64,000 bases of DNA from positions 2,046,001 to 2,110,000 of the forward strand of contig NZ_JALJWH010000001.1 in NCBI RefSeq assembly GCF_024168825.1, read 5' to 3'. The DNA comes from Paenarthrobacter sp. A20. GTDB taxonomy: Bacteria > Actinomycetota > Actinomycetes > Actinomycetales > Micrococcaceae. Every line of letters starts with the position of its first letter. Position 1 is the first letter of the stretch. The notes under the pieces were generated by a model. The model had not been told where the DNA came from. It did no database searches and worked only from the letters and a program-made list of their open reading frames with translations. Shown piece after piece: positions 16,943 to 24,650 of this stretch. The position numbers and the translations under genes are program-made.

Positions 16943-17728
16943 ATGAAAGGGCACTCGACTGCAGCAGCACCGGCCGGATCGTTCCTCCCCAACCTCCGCA
17001 GCGTCAGGGCGAACATCGGCGGCTGGGCGCAGCTGAGCGTCGTCCAGTACTTTGTGGCCGAAGCCGCCGTGATCCAGGCCTGGGCAGGTCCGGAGCCCTA
17101 CAGCAGGGCCACTGGCTACATCAGCGACCTGGGAGCCATCTCTTGTGGCGTGTACGAGGACAGGGCCGTCTGCTCGCCCTTGCACTTGCTGATGAACGCC
17201 TCCTTCGTGGTCCAAGGACTGGGCCTGATCCTGGGTGCGCTCTTCCTGACCGCCGGGCTCCTGTGCGTAGCAGCGCGACCCGGTGTTGCTGCCCGGCGTT
17301 TCCGGTCCGTTGCAGCCGATTCCGCTCCAGCCCGCGTGCTGACTGTGCCGTGGATCCTGGCTGTCGCGATCCGGATCCTCACCGGAGTTGCCGGCGTAGG
17401 AACCGTCCTTGTTGGGTTGGTGCCTGAAGACCTCGACTCGCCATGGCATTTCGCAGGTGCCCTGATGTTCTTCATCGGCGGTGGATTCGCCCTGCTGCTG
17501 TTGGGCGTCCTGTGGTTCCGGCAGACTCCGGTCAGCTGGTTCCTTGCCCTGTGCGGCCTGGTTTGTATCGTTGCGCTCATCATTGGTGGGGTCACCGGGA
17601 TGGAAGTTGCCTTGCCCGGCCTTGTGGAGCGGCTGATGGGGTACCCGGTGACTATCGGGTTGGCAGCAGCCGGGCTGGTGATCGCCCAGCGGGTGCACGC
17701 GGAACGGAAGGCAATACGGGTGGGCTGA
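16943..17728 (+). CDS. DUF998 membrane protein (copy 1)
   Basis: 261 residues with about six transmembrane helices and the DUF998 pattern: VQYFVAEAAVIQAWAGP, YISDLGAISCGVY, SPLHLLMNASFVVQG and the middle LVGLVPED motif. DUF998 proteins are distant relatives of cytochrome-b561/frag1-like membrane proteins; their function is unknown. The ATG at 16943 was chosen over an upstream frame running through the tRNA because the protein family begins here and a leaderless -10 element is placed correctly. A second copy follows 70 bp downstream. Confidence 0.82.
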   Translation: MKGHSTAAAPAGSFLPNLRSVRANIGGWAQLSVVQYFVAEAAVIQAWAGPEPYSRATGYISDLGAISCGVYEDRAVCSPLHLLMNASFVVQGLGLILGALFLTAGLLCVAARPGVAARRFRSVAADSAPARVLTVPWILAVAIRILTGVAGVGTVLVGLVPEDLDSPWHFAGALMFFIGGGFALLLLGVLWFRQTPVSWFLALCGLVCIVALIIGGVTGMEVALPGLVERLMGYPVTIGLAAAGLVIAQRVHAERKAIRVG

Positions 17729-17786
17729 GGGCGGGCCCTGATGCACGCAGAAGCGAACAACTGGTGCGCCGGACCTTGGCGGGGTC

Positions 17787-17798
17787 TATTCTGGCGCT
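17787..17798 (+). promoter_or_regulatory. leaderless -10 element for DUF998 gene 2
   Basis: TATTCT (17787-17792) is followed by 6 nt and the ATG at 17799. Confidence 0.55.
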
Positions 17799-18626
17799 AT
17801 GACGACGGCGGCCGGTCCGCGCGGCAGTGACCGCGGGCTTCTGCCCGACCTCGCCGGGAGACGCGAGCTGGTTGGGGGATGGGCAGCGATCACGCCCATC
17901 CACTACTTCATAGTGGAAGCCGTGGCGATAGCTGCGTGGCTGGGCAACCCGGGCTATGAACGGCGGGCACACGTCATCAGCGATCTCGGTGCGGCCCACT
18001 GCGGACCTTTCAACGGGTATGAAGTCTGTTCCCCGCTCAATTGGTTGATGAATGTCTCGTTCGTGCTTCAGGGCGCAGCCATGATTCTGGGCGCCGTGTT
18101 GGTCAATACGGCCGTGTTGTCCATCGCGGCCGAGCCGGGCGCGCGGGTCATCACTCCCCGGATGGCCTCGGAGTCCCGCAGGGCAGCGGAGTCCATTCCC
18201 TGGCTCGCGGCCGGGGTTGTGCGGGCGCTGATCCTCGTGGCGGGCATAGGCCAGGCAATGGTTGGGCTTGTTCCCGAAGACACGGACCTGGCGTTGCACC
18301 TGGTCGGCGCGGGCATGTACTTCATTGCCGGGCCACTGTCCTTGGCGATCCTGGGCGTCGTGTGGAGGAGGCATACGCAGATGTCCTGGTTTGTCCTCGT
18401 GTGCGGTGCGGTGTCCCTGGGAACCACCATCTACATCCTTGCAGTGGGGCTGCGCGTGGAGGAACCGGGTGCGATCGAACGGACCATGGCCTATCCGATC
18501 ATCATGGGGTTATCCATGGTGGGCCTGGTAGTGGCACGACGGGTGACGAAGCAAAGGAAAGCTGTCAGGGCTGTGGTGCGTTCTTCCGTCCCAGGAACAC
18601 CGCAGCCACGCCGCACAGGAGGCTGA
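17799..18626 (+). CDS. DUF998 membrane protein (copy 2)
   Basis: 275 residues, clearly paralogous to the preceding gene: both share GGWA, a (V/I)HYF or VQYF motif, ISDLGA, VCSPL, LMN.SFV.QG, VGLVPED and a C-terminal ERxMxYPxxxGL...VARRV stretch. About six transmembrane helices. The last ~20 residues (basic, Pro/Gly-rich) run 62 bp into the end of the convergent downstream gene. It has its own leaderless promoter, so the pair are separate transcription units rather than an operon. Confidence 0.82.
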   Translation: MTTAAGPRGSDRGLLPDLAGRRELVGGWAAITPIHYFIVEAVAIAAWLGNPGYERRAHVISDLGAAHCGPFNGYEVCSPLNWLMNVSFVLQGAAMILGAVLVNTAVLSIAAEPGARVITPRMASESRRAAESIPWLAAGVVRALILVAGIGQAMVGLVPEDTDLALHLVGAGMYFIAGPLSLAILGVVWRRHTQMSWFVLVCGAVSLGTTIYILAVGLRVEEPGAIERTMAYPIIMGLSMVGLVVARRVTKQRKAVRAVVRSSVPGTPQPRRTGG

Positions 18627-19191
18627 TGAGGAACAGCACCCACGACGCAACGGTGAGCGAAGAGGCCAAAGCCACCGCACCGGCGTCGGGCGTGTCCGTT
18701 GACAGCATGGAATCGATGGCCACATTGGACCACAGGTGGGCCACCGCGAACAGCAGCGGAGCAGCCCACATGGCCCAACGCCATGACTTCCGCGCCACAT
18801 TGGTGCCGATCAGCAGCAGCCAGCTGAAGCCGAAGATCAGCGGAAACAGCGTGCCGGCAGTCTTGTGGACGTAGTTGAGCTGGCCGCGCGCGGACTCATC
18901 CATGGCATCGCGGAGCTGCGAGACGTAGTCCTGTGAGAAGCCGCCGATCAGCGAGTCCGGCATCGCCAGGCCGCCGGAGAGCTGGGTCATCTGGTTCAGG
19001 GTCAGCAGGTGCAGGTACCAGAACAGGAACAGGCTGGCCACGACGCCCGCGATCACAATGAGCTTGGAGTTGCCCTGCGCCTTTTGCGGGGTGCGCTGGG
19101 TGGTGGTGTTGATCACGGGAGGCAAGGTGTGATCGGGAACCACAGCCTTTGCTCCGTGCTTCTTGATGCGCTGCGCTGGTGTCTTGGCCAT
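18565..19191 (-). CDS. small polytopic membrane protein
   Basis: 208 residues with a basic N-terminus (MAKTPAQRIKKHGAK) and about four transmembrane helices, the first at about 45-63 (LIVIAGVVASLFLFWYLHL). I do not recognise a functional family. The ATG at 19191 is preferred over 19200 because a GATAAT hexamer lies 7 nt before it, as in other leaderless genes of this window. The 3' end overlaps the DUF998 copy by 62 bp tail to tail. Confidence 0.75.
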   Translation of the reverse strand: MAKTPAQRIKKHGAKAVVPDHTLPPVINTTTQRTPQKAQGNSKLIVIAGVVASLFLFWYLHLLTLNQMTQLSGGLAMPDSLIGGFSQDYVSQLRDAMDESARGQLNYVHKTAGTLFPLIFGFSWLLLIGTNVARKSWRWAMWAAPLLFAVAHLWSNVAIDSMLSTDTPDAGAVALASSLTVASWVLFLISLLCGVAAVFLGRKNAPQP

Positions 19192-19204
19192 GTCATCCAT
19201 TATC
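19192..19204 (-). promoter_or_regulatory. leaderless -10 element, minus strand
   Basis: GATAAT on the minus strand (19204-19199) precedes the ATG at 19191 by 7 nt. Its -35 region must lie in the opposing gene's promoter and start region. Confidence 0.5.
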
Positions 19205-19212
19205 CCGCCACA

Positions 19213-19224
19213 TAAGCTGGAACC
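19213..19224 (+). promoter_or_regulatory. leaderless -10 element, plus strand
   Basis: TAAGCT (19213-19218) is followed by 6 nt and the ATG at 19225. It sits back to back with the minus-strand element in a 33-bp gap. Confidence 0.55.
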
Positions 19225-20070
19225 ATGACCACCGGCAGGCACACCGCAACTGAACTCGATCCTTCACTCGACGACTACCAACTGGCAAGCGCGCTTGTCC
19301 GCGAGGCAGGCCAACTGGCGCTGCTCATGCGGATGGGCGGCCTGCAGGGCGAACGCAAGACCTCGGTGTCCGACGTCGTCACGGCGGCCGATCACGCTGC
19401 AGAGGCATACGTCCTGGAACAGTTGCGGCGCTGCCGCCCCGAGGATGGCATCCTCGGGGAAGAAGGTGCGTCGGTGGCCGGAACAAGCGGCCGGACCTGG
19501 GTGATCGACCCCGTGGACGGCACCTACAACTTCCTGCACGGCTCCACGTACTGGTGCTCGGCCATTGCCCTCAAACGGGACGATTCAGACCACGGGGGCA
19601 CCGCGGTTGTTGATCCGGACGTGCTGCTTGGCGCCATCTACCAGCCCGAATTGGACAAGCTTTGGCTTGGCGGCGGGGAACACCCCGCCACGCTGAACGG
19701 AGAACCGATCTCCGGCTCCGGCGACCGCTCCGTCAGTGAAATCAGCGCAGCTACCTACATCCACCCCACGTGGCTGGCGGACCCCCGCACAGCCATGCCG
19801 TGGCACGCTGCCGCGATCACTGCCGCGTCCCTTCGTATGTTCGGGTCCGGCTCCTGCGACCTTGGCCGGGTTGCCGACGGCGAACTCGGCTGCTGGTTCC
19901 AGCACAGCTGCCCCGAATGGGACTGGCTCCCCGGTAAGGCGATTGTCCGTGCCGCAGGCGGGGACACCGCCGTCGTGAAGGTCAACGGACTTAACTGGTT
20001 CGTCGCTGGAGGCCCGACGGCGGTGCGCGAGTTGAGCGCGGCGCTCACCTCTGTTCCCCAATTTGCCTAG
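19225..20070 (+). CDS. inositol monophosphatase family protein
   Basis: 281 residues of the Li+-sensitive, Mg2+-dependent phosphatase family (SuhB/IMPase/HisN). Metal-binding motifs: GEEG (78-81), DPVDGT (95-100) and the C-terminal EWDWLPGKAIVRAAGG, where the usual W-D-x-A-A/P is W-D-W-L-P. Substrates in the family include inositol-1-phosphate, histidinol-phosphate, 3'-phosphoadenosine phosphates and fructose-1,6-bisphosphate. Although inositol genes lie 17 kb away, nothing ties this gene to them; a HisN-like or IMP role are both open. It has its own leaderless promoter. Confidence 0.88.
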   Translation: MTTGRHTATELDPSLDDYQLASALVREAGQLALLMRMGGLQGERKTSVSDVVTAADHAAEAYVLEQLRRCRPEDGILGEEGASVAGTSGRTWVIDPVDGTYNFLHGSTYWCSAIALKRDDSDHGGTAVVDPDVLLGAIYQPELDKLWLGGGEHPATLNGEPISGSGDRSVSEISAATYIHPTWLADPRTAMPWHAAAITAASLRMFGSGSCDLGRVADGELGCWFQHSCPEWDWLPGKAIVRAAGGDTAVVKVNGLNWFVAGGPTAVRELSAALTSVPQFA

Positions 20071-20212
20071 GTGCTGAAACCGGGTTAACCCCTTCGGGTA
20101 CCCCCGCGAAGCTCCACTGTTTGCCCTTGTTATTTTGCACCGGGGGGCGTTTGCCCCCACGGTCTCAGCTGCAGGCAAGCCTTGTCCTGCAGCGTTCGCA
20201 AGGGGGAAGTAC

Positions 20213-21502
20213 TTGAACAGCAAGAGCAAGCTGTGGCCCACCGCCGTCGGCGTCACCGCCGTCTCGGTTCTGGCCATCGGCCTCGTGGCCGTACCGGCAG
20301 CCAACGCAGCACCCACTGACGTCATTTCGGTCGGCAGTGGACAGATCATTGATGGCTCAGTCCTGGCCATCCCGAACTTCGCCGGCCTCGCAGCCAACGG
20401 CGCAGCCAAGGCCGAACAGATCGGCACGCCGCCGTCCGGCCCGGCCATCATCGAAAACACCACCCCGCTGGATCTCAGCGCGGTCTTCGGCGTAGTCAAC
20501 GTCGGTGCGGGCAACATCCCGCTCCTGCAGGACAACGGCATCATCCAGGTTGGTGCGGTCAGCCAGTACGGCAAGGCCGTCAACGACGGTTCCTCCGAAG
20601 CATTCTCGGGCACTGTCTCCGGCGCCCCGGGTCTGGTAACCCTGCCCGGCGGCCTTCCGACCTCCGGCGACCCGGCCATTCCGGCAGCCCGTATCTCGGC
20701 CGGCACCGCAGACATCCTTGGTGGCACCGACCTGGTCAACCTCCAGCTCGACATCACCACCCTCGCGGCAGCAGCCAAGAAGGACCAGGGTGCAGCACCC
20801 CAGGGCGCCTACGCCCTTGCCGGTGTTTCGGCTGAGGTCGGCGGCACAGTGGTGGGAGGCGTTGCAGGCACCGTCAGCACCGCGATCAACACAGCCAACC
20901 TCGTCCTGACCCCGCTCGGCGTGACGGTTGCCAACCCGGTGGCCGGCGGCACCATCGCCATCACCGAAGCTGACCTCCTGGCCGCGGCAGGCGTTGCGGA
21001 CCTGAATTCCCTGGCGCCTGGAACGGATTTGGTTTCCTTCCTGCCCCAGGCCGTCGCCACCAAGCTGACCACCCTGGTCAGCAGCACCCTGGCAACTGCC
21101 ACTACTGCCGTGAATGGCCTTGGCCCGATCGCCCAGCTCACCGCCGGACCTGCCCTGGCAGTCCTGACCGCGGCACTTAACGGTGTTGTCGCAGGCGTGG
21201 CAACCACCATCGTCACCCCGCTTGGTTCAGCCCTGACTGCTTTGGTTTCGGCCAAGGTCAACGTCCAGGAAACCGCACCGTCGGGCGCCTTCACCCAGCG
21301 CGCCCTGCAGGTCGGTATTGCCGGGGGCGCCATTGCCACCGTCAACCTCGCCAACGCAACTGTTGGTCCCAACCTTGACGCAGCGGCGATCCCGCTGGTC
21401 AACGCCGACACCATGGCCATCAGCGGTGGCGTGGCCCTCCTGGCACTGCTCACCTGGCTGTTCGTTCGCTCGCGCCGCCGGTCTGCGGTAGCTGCTGCCT
21501 GA
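20213..21502 (+). CDS. secreted Ala/Val-rich surface protein with C-terminal membrane/Arg sorting tail (choice-of-anchor-G-like)
   Basis: 429 residues from the TTG at 20213, which has AGGGGGAAG just upstream; the longer frame to 20135 is not protein-like. A signal peptide (1-32) ends in AVPAANA|A. The body is poor in charge, rich in Ala, Val, Gly and Thr, and reads like a beta-rich fibrous or surface domain (IDGSVLAIPNFAGL, NVGAGNIPLLQDNGI). It resembles choice-of-anchor G proteins, a moderate-confidence recognition. The C-terminus is tripartite: PLVNADTM, a transmembrane helix (about 402-418) and RSRRRS. This is the layout of exosortase or sortase cargo, but there is no LPXTG-like motif. The downstream genes include an exosortase-like protein. 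Confidence 0.75.
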   Translation: MNSKSKLWPTAVGVTAVSVLAIGLVAVPAANAAPTDVISVGSGQIIDGSVLAIPNFAGLAANGAAKAEQIGTPPSGPAIIENTTPLDLSAVFGVVNVGAGNIPLLQDNGIIQVGAVSQYGKAVNDGSSEAFSGTVSGAPGLVTLPGGLPTSGDPAIPAARISAGTADILGGTDLVNLQLDITTLAAAAKKDQGAAPQGAYALAGVSAEVGGTVVGGVAGTVSTAINTANLVLTPLGVTVANPVAGGTIAITEADLLAAAGVADLNSLAPGTDLVSFLPQAVATKLTTLVSSTLATATTAVNGLGPIAQLTAGPALAVLTAALNGVVAGVATTIVTPLGSALTALVSAKVNVQETAPSGAFTQRALQVGIAGGAIATVNLANATVGPNLDAAAIPLVNADTMAISGGVALLALLTWLFVRSRRRSAVAAA

Positions 21503-21544
21503 TCGCCTTGAGCGCATCAAGCATCAGCGAAAGGAGAACTCCTT

Positions 21545-21727
21545 ATGTACGGCCATAACTGGACTGCAGGCGGCACAGCAGCCGGCGGTACCGCCCTCGC
21601 TGTCACCGGAGCCCCCACCCTTGGGTGGGTCATCCTGGTGGGTGTTGCCTTGCTGATCACCGGCTTCGTGGTCCTGCGTAACAGCAGGCTCAAGGCTGCG
21701 AAGCGGGATGCGGGCCCTAACCCGTAG
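21545..21727 (+). CDS. 60-residue protein consisting of an LAVTG sorting signal
   Basis: A tiny protein with a strong ribosome site (AAGGAG, 21531-21536) and ATG at 21545. A Gly/Ala/Thr-rich head (1-17) precedes LAVTG (18-22), a transmembrane helix (about 25-44) and a basic tail (RNSRLKAAKR). This is the three-part sorting signal of LAXTG type, which class E sortases of high-GC Gram-positives recognise, but there is no N-terminal signal peptide and no passenger domain. It sits 42 bp after the surface-protein gene and before a terminator-like hairpin. It could be a small pilin-like or membrane-spanning partner, or a decoy; function unknown. Confidence 0.75.
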   Translation: MYGHNWTAGGTAAGGTALAVTGAPTLGWVILVGVALLITGFVVLRNSRLKAAKRDAGPNP

Positions 21728-21734
21728 CACCACC

Positions 21735-21766
21735 GGCGGGACGGCTCCTGCAAGGGCCGTCCCGCC
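21735..21766 (+). terminator. hairpin after the LAVTG gene
   Basis: A perfect 11-bp stem, GGCGGGACGGC (21735-21745) with GCCGTCCCGCC (21756-21766), 10-nt loop, then a loose T-rich stretch (TTAATCTTTT). It separates the two cargo-like genes from the glycosyltransferase gene and probably gives the first two genes higher expression. Confidence 0.7.
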
Positions 21767-21821
21767 ACCCTTAATCTTTTCGAACAGGCCTCCCCGGCCA
21801 CGCCCCAAGCATGGGAAGTAA

Positions 21822-23183
21822 ATGTCGGTACTCGAATCCGCGCAGGCGCTGGCTTTTGTGCTCCTGGTGGTTTTTCTGTCGTATATCCTCGTGATCCTGG
21901 TGCCGTTCCTGCGGCGCAAACCCGATCCCGAGGGCGATCCCGGCTCTTTCTCCTGGCATGTGTTCATTCCATGCCGTGACGAGGAGGTGGTCATTGGGAA
22001 AACGCTGGAGCTGCTCCGTGCGAAGTTTCCCGAAGCCCATGTCTGGGTAGTCGATGACGACAGCGACGATGCCACGGCGGCCATTGTTGAAGCGGCTTCG
22101 GACCGCGACAGCATGATCCACCTGGTCCGACGCCGGCGGCCACTGGCCCGCACCGGCAAGGGGGACGCCCTCAACGCCGCCTACCGGACCCTGGACGGAT
22201 GGCTGCCCGCCGACGTCGACCGTTCCTCGGTGATTGTCCTGGTGGTCGACGCCGATGGTCACCTTGCGGACAACGCCTTCCGGCAGGCGGCCGGTCCCCT
22301 CGCGTTCGGCGACGCAGAGGTCGGCGCCGCGCAAACCGCCGTGTTTATGTCCAACCTGGAGGACCCCGAGCTCAAGGGTGGCCAGGGGCTCGACCGCATC
22401 AAGAAGGCCTTCGGCCGCTACCTGGTCCTGATGCAGGACATGGAATTCCGCACGACCATCGCAGCAATGCAGTCCCTCCGGCGCCACACCCTGACCGTGG
22501 GGCTGGGCGGAAACGGCCAGTTCACCCGGCTGTCCGCCCTGGACGCCATCGCCAGGACGTCGGGACAACCGTGGCACGGCGCGCTCCTTGAAGACTATGA
22601 ACTCGCCATCCACATCATGCTGGGCGGTTACAAGACCGTGTATATGCACGACACCCACGTCGCCCAAGAGGCACTTCCGGACCTCCGCCGCCTCCTGACC
22701 CAAAGAACACGCTGGTGCCATGGCGGCATGCAATGCAGCACCTATTTGAAGCGGATCTTCGAGTCGCCGTACTTCAGCAATGTTGGCGCGATCGAATCCA
22801 GCTACTTCCTGATCCAGCCGTTCATCCAGATTGTTGGCCTGGTCCTGTGGCCGACGCTGTTCGTCACCATGGTGGCCCAGGGCGCACTGACCATGGGCAG
22901 CTTCGCAGCCTGGATTTCCGCGGCCTGGTTCATCATTCCGTTGATCTTCGCCACCGGCGTGCTGCCCTTCGCCCTGTGGGGACTGGTGTACCGGCGGCAG
23001 GTGACGCCGGAAAAGAACTTCATGATGGGCGTGGTGTGGGGCCTTGGCTATTGGCTCTATATGTACCAAAACTACGTGACGGTACTGCGGGCAACGTACC
23101 GCCTCATCACGGGCCGGCAGGGCTGGGCAAAAACCCGCCGTAACCACGAGTCCGACGTCAAACTCCTAGCGAAGGAAGCCTAG
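21822..23183 (+). CDS. membrane glycosyltransferase, GT2 processive type
   Basis: 453 residues. One N-terminal membrane helix (8-30), a cytoplasmic GT-A domain and about four C-terminal helices. The processive GT2 (cellulose/hyaluronan-synthase-like) motifs are complete: DDDSDD (78-83), DADG (143-146), GGNGQ (229-233), the catalytic-base ED (257-258) and QRTRW (294-298). Such enzymes polymerise sugars from UDP- or GDP-sugars and thread them through the membrane. A GT2 of this kind is also a regular neighbour of the Firmicutes exosortase XrtG. The stop codon overlaps the GTG of the next gene by one base, so the two products are translationally coupled and likely cooperate. Confidence 0.87.
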   Translation: MSVLESAQALAFVLLVVFLSYILVILVPFLRRKPDPEGDPGSFSWHVFIPCRDEEVVIGKTLELLRAKFPEAHVWVVDDDSDDATAAIVEAASDRDSMIHLVRRRRPLARTGKGDALNAAYRTLDGWLPADVDRSSVIVLVVDADGHLADNAFRQAAGPLAFGDAEVGAAQTAVFMSNLEDPELKGGQGLDRIKKAFGRYLVLMQDMEFRTTIAAMQSLRRHTLTVGLGGNGQFTRLSALDAIARTSGQPWHGALLEDYELAIHIMLGGYKTVYMHDTHVAQEALPDLRRLLTQRTRWCHGGMQCSTYLKRIFESPYFSNVGAIESSYFLIQPFIQIVGLVLWPTLFVTMVAQGALTMGSFAAWISAAWFIIPLIFATGVLPFALWGLVYRRQVTPEKNFMMGVVWGLGYWLYMYQNYVTVLRATYRLITGRQGWAKTRRNHESDVKLLAKEA

Positions 23184-23779
23184 TGGCAATGAGCGCCGAC
23201 ATCAGCAACGTCTCCGTCCCCCGTGGACCGCGCGCCATACCCGTTCGGAAGGGCCGCGGCGGGGGCGTGATCGGGCTGGTCTTCATCGCTGCGGCCGTAG
23301 TGGCGATGCTCCAACAGGAAAGCATCCGGGCAGCGGAAGCCTGGCTCATGGCTACCGTCTTCGACGGAATCCTCGGCGGGGCGTCCTACAGTGTGGACGA
23401 CATCATCTTCCACAACGTCGGTGGCGGCCAACCCTACGCACTCATGGTCACTGGCCTTTGCTCCAGCGCGGTCCTCCTGACACCCATCGCCGCACTCGCC
23501 GGAATCCTGTTCCTCATGGGCCGCATCCCGGTTGCGCGGCTCATGCCCGCTGCCATCACGGCCCTGGTCATCGTCTCTGTCAGCAACGCCATCCGATACT
23601 TCATGATCGCGGCGGCACAGCAGAGCTGGGGCCAGCAAGGCTTCGACCTCATGCACCACTTCTTCGGCTCCTTCGTGGTGATTCTCGGCTTCGTGGCCGC
23701 CATCATCGTCCTGGTGCGGGCCGCCGTCGTCCGTAAAGACCGTGCCGCTCCGGCTCGCAGGGGCCGGCGTGCGTCGTAG
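23183..23779 (+). CDS. exosortase/archaeosortase-like membrane protein
   Basis: 198 residues with about five transmembrane helices. The core shows the pattern of the exosortase/archaeosortase superfamily: an invariant-type Cys (GLCSSAVLL, C93) at the start of a helix, N135-x-x-R138 in SNAIRYFMI, and H158/H159 in LMHHFFGSF. In that superfamily Cys, Arg and His form the transpeptidase site that cuts a C-terminal sorting signal. The order and spacing fit, but overall similarity is modest, so I call it exosortase-like. The GTG at 23183 has GAAGGAAG 5 nt upstream and overlaps the glycosyltransferase stop; an ATG at 23189 is the alternative. Likely substrate: the surface protein encoded at 20213. 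Confidence 0.75.
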   Translation: MAMSADISNVSVPRGPRAIPVRKGRGGGVIGLVFIAAAVVAMLQQESIRAAEAWLMATVFDGILGGASYSVDDIIFHNVGGGQPYALMVTGLCSSAVLLTPIAALAGILFLMGRIPVARLMPAAITALVIVSVSNAIRYFMIAAAQQSWGQQGFDLMHHFFGSFVVILGFVAAIIVLVRAAVVRKDRAAPARRGRRAS

Positions 23780-24650
23780 GTTGCCACTGGTCTTCGCGGC
23801 TGTTGCGCTCACGGCCGCCATGGCTTTGGCCGGCTGCGCGCCCGGAGATGCCGAATCGGCCACTGACGGCCAGGTAACCGGCGCTTCTTCGGAAAGCACA
23901 GCGGGCCAGTGCCACGTGATCACCACCCCGGAGGAATACGGTGCAAGCAGTGACTCGCGTCCCGCCGTTGCGTGTTCCGAGCCGCACACCACTCAGACAT
24001 TCCTGGTTTCCAGTGTCCCCGAACCGTTGGCCGGCCAGTCCGAGCGCCCGCTCCACGAGCAATTGCAGAACCTCACCACTCGTCTTTGCCCGGCAGCCGA
24101 GCTGCGCAAGTACCTTGCCGGCAACGACCGCGACGCTACGGCGGGCATGGCCGTCACCGGTTTCTATCCGAGCCGGTCCGAGTGGGCTGCCGGGAGCCGG
24201 ACTGTACGCTGCGACGTCCTGCTGACGTCGCCCGACCAGGCTCCGCGGGAAACCACCATGGACCTCAAAGACGCGCTCGCGGGGCCGGATTCGGCGCAGA
24301 TCCGCCTTTGCTATGCCCAGGAAATCAAGGACGGCGTGCTCAGCTCCGAAGGCTCGGATACCACCTGTTCCGAGCCCCACACCACCGAGGACGTCAGTGC
24401 TTGGTTCGGCCAGGACGCCTCGTTGGTCGGCCTCGCCGCGCAGCAGGAACGCTGCCTGCCGTTCGTTCTTGACTTCCTGAAAGTGGACGTCCTGCCGGCG
24501 GACGTGGAAGTCCGGCCAATTGTCAGGATCGACGGCGGTGCAAGGGCTGTCCGTTGCGGAGTGGCACCGCTGCAAGCCAGCCCGGAGCCCTGGACAGGAA
24601 CGCTTGCGCCCCTGGCCGGCACACTGAATGGGGGAGCGGCCAATGGTTGA
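23769..24650 (+). CDS. lipoprotein with duplicated Septum_form-like domain
   Basis: 293 residues from the GTG at 23769 (MRRRLPLV), which has AGGGG 5 nt upstream and gives a perfect lipoprotein signal with lipobox LAGC (C23). A GTG at 23742 would add nine residues. The mature part contains a duplicated pattern, CSEPHTTQTFLVSSV and CSEPHTTEDVSAWF, each flanked by further cysteines, as in the Septum_form family of mycobacterial and Micrococcaceae lipoproteins. It therefore sits on the outside of the membrane, disulfide-bonded. The gene overlaps the exosortase-like gene by 11 bp and the next gene by 8 bp. Confidence 0.78.
   Translation: MRRRLPLVFAAVALTAAMALAGCAPGDAESATDGQVTGASSESTAGQCHVITTPEEYGASSDSRPAVACSEPHTTQTFLVSSVPEPLAGQSERPLHEQLQNLTTRLCPAAELRKYLAGNDRDATAGMAVTGFYPSRSEWAAGSRTVRCDVLLTSPDQAPRETTMDLKDALAGPDSAQIRLCYAQEIKDGVLSSEGSDTTCSEPHTTEDVSAWFGQDASLVGLAAQQERCLPFVLDFLKVDVLPADVEVRPIVRIDGGARAVRCGVAPLQASPEPWTGTLAPLAGTLNGGAANG

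Noticed and set aside
19225..20070. The IMPase-family gene as part of the inositol pathway
   Set aside because: It is 17 kb away, lacks the operator motif and has its own promoter; the family also includes histidinol-phosphatase and other phosphatases.
21771..23147. A 458-codon open frame antisense to the GT2 gene
   Set aside because: The plus strand encodes a complete GT2 with all motifs; the antisense frame has no recognisable features.
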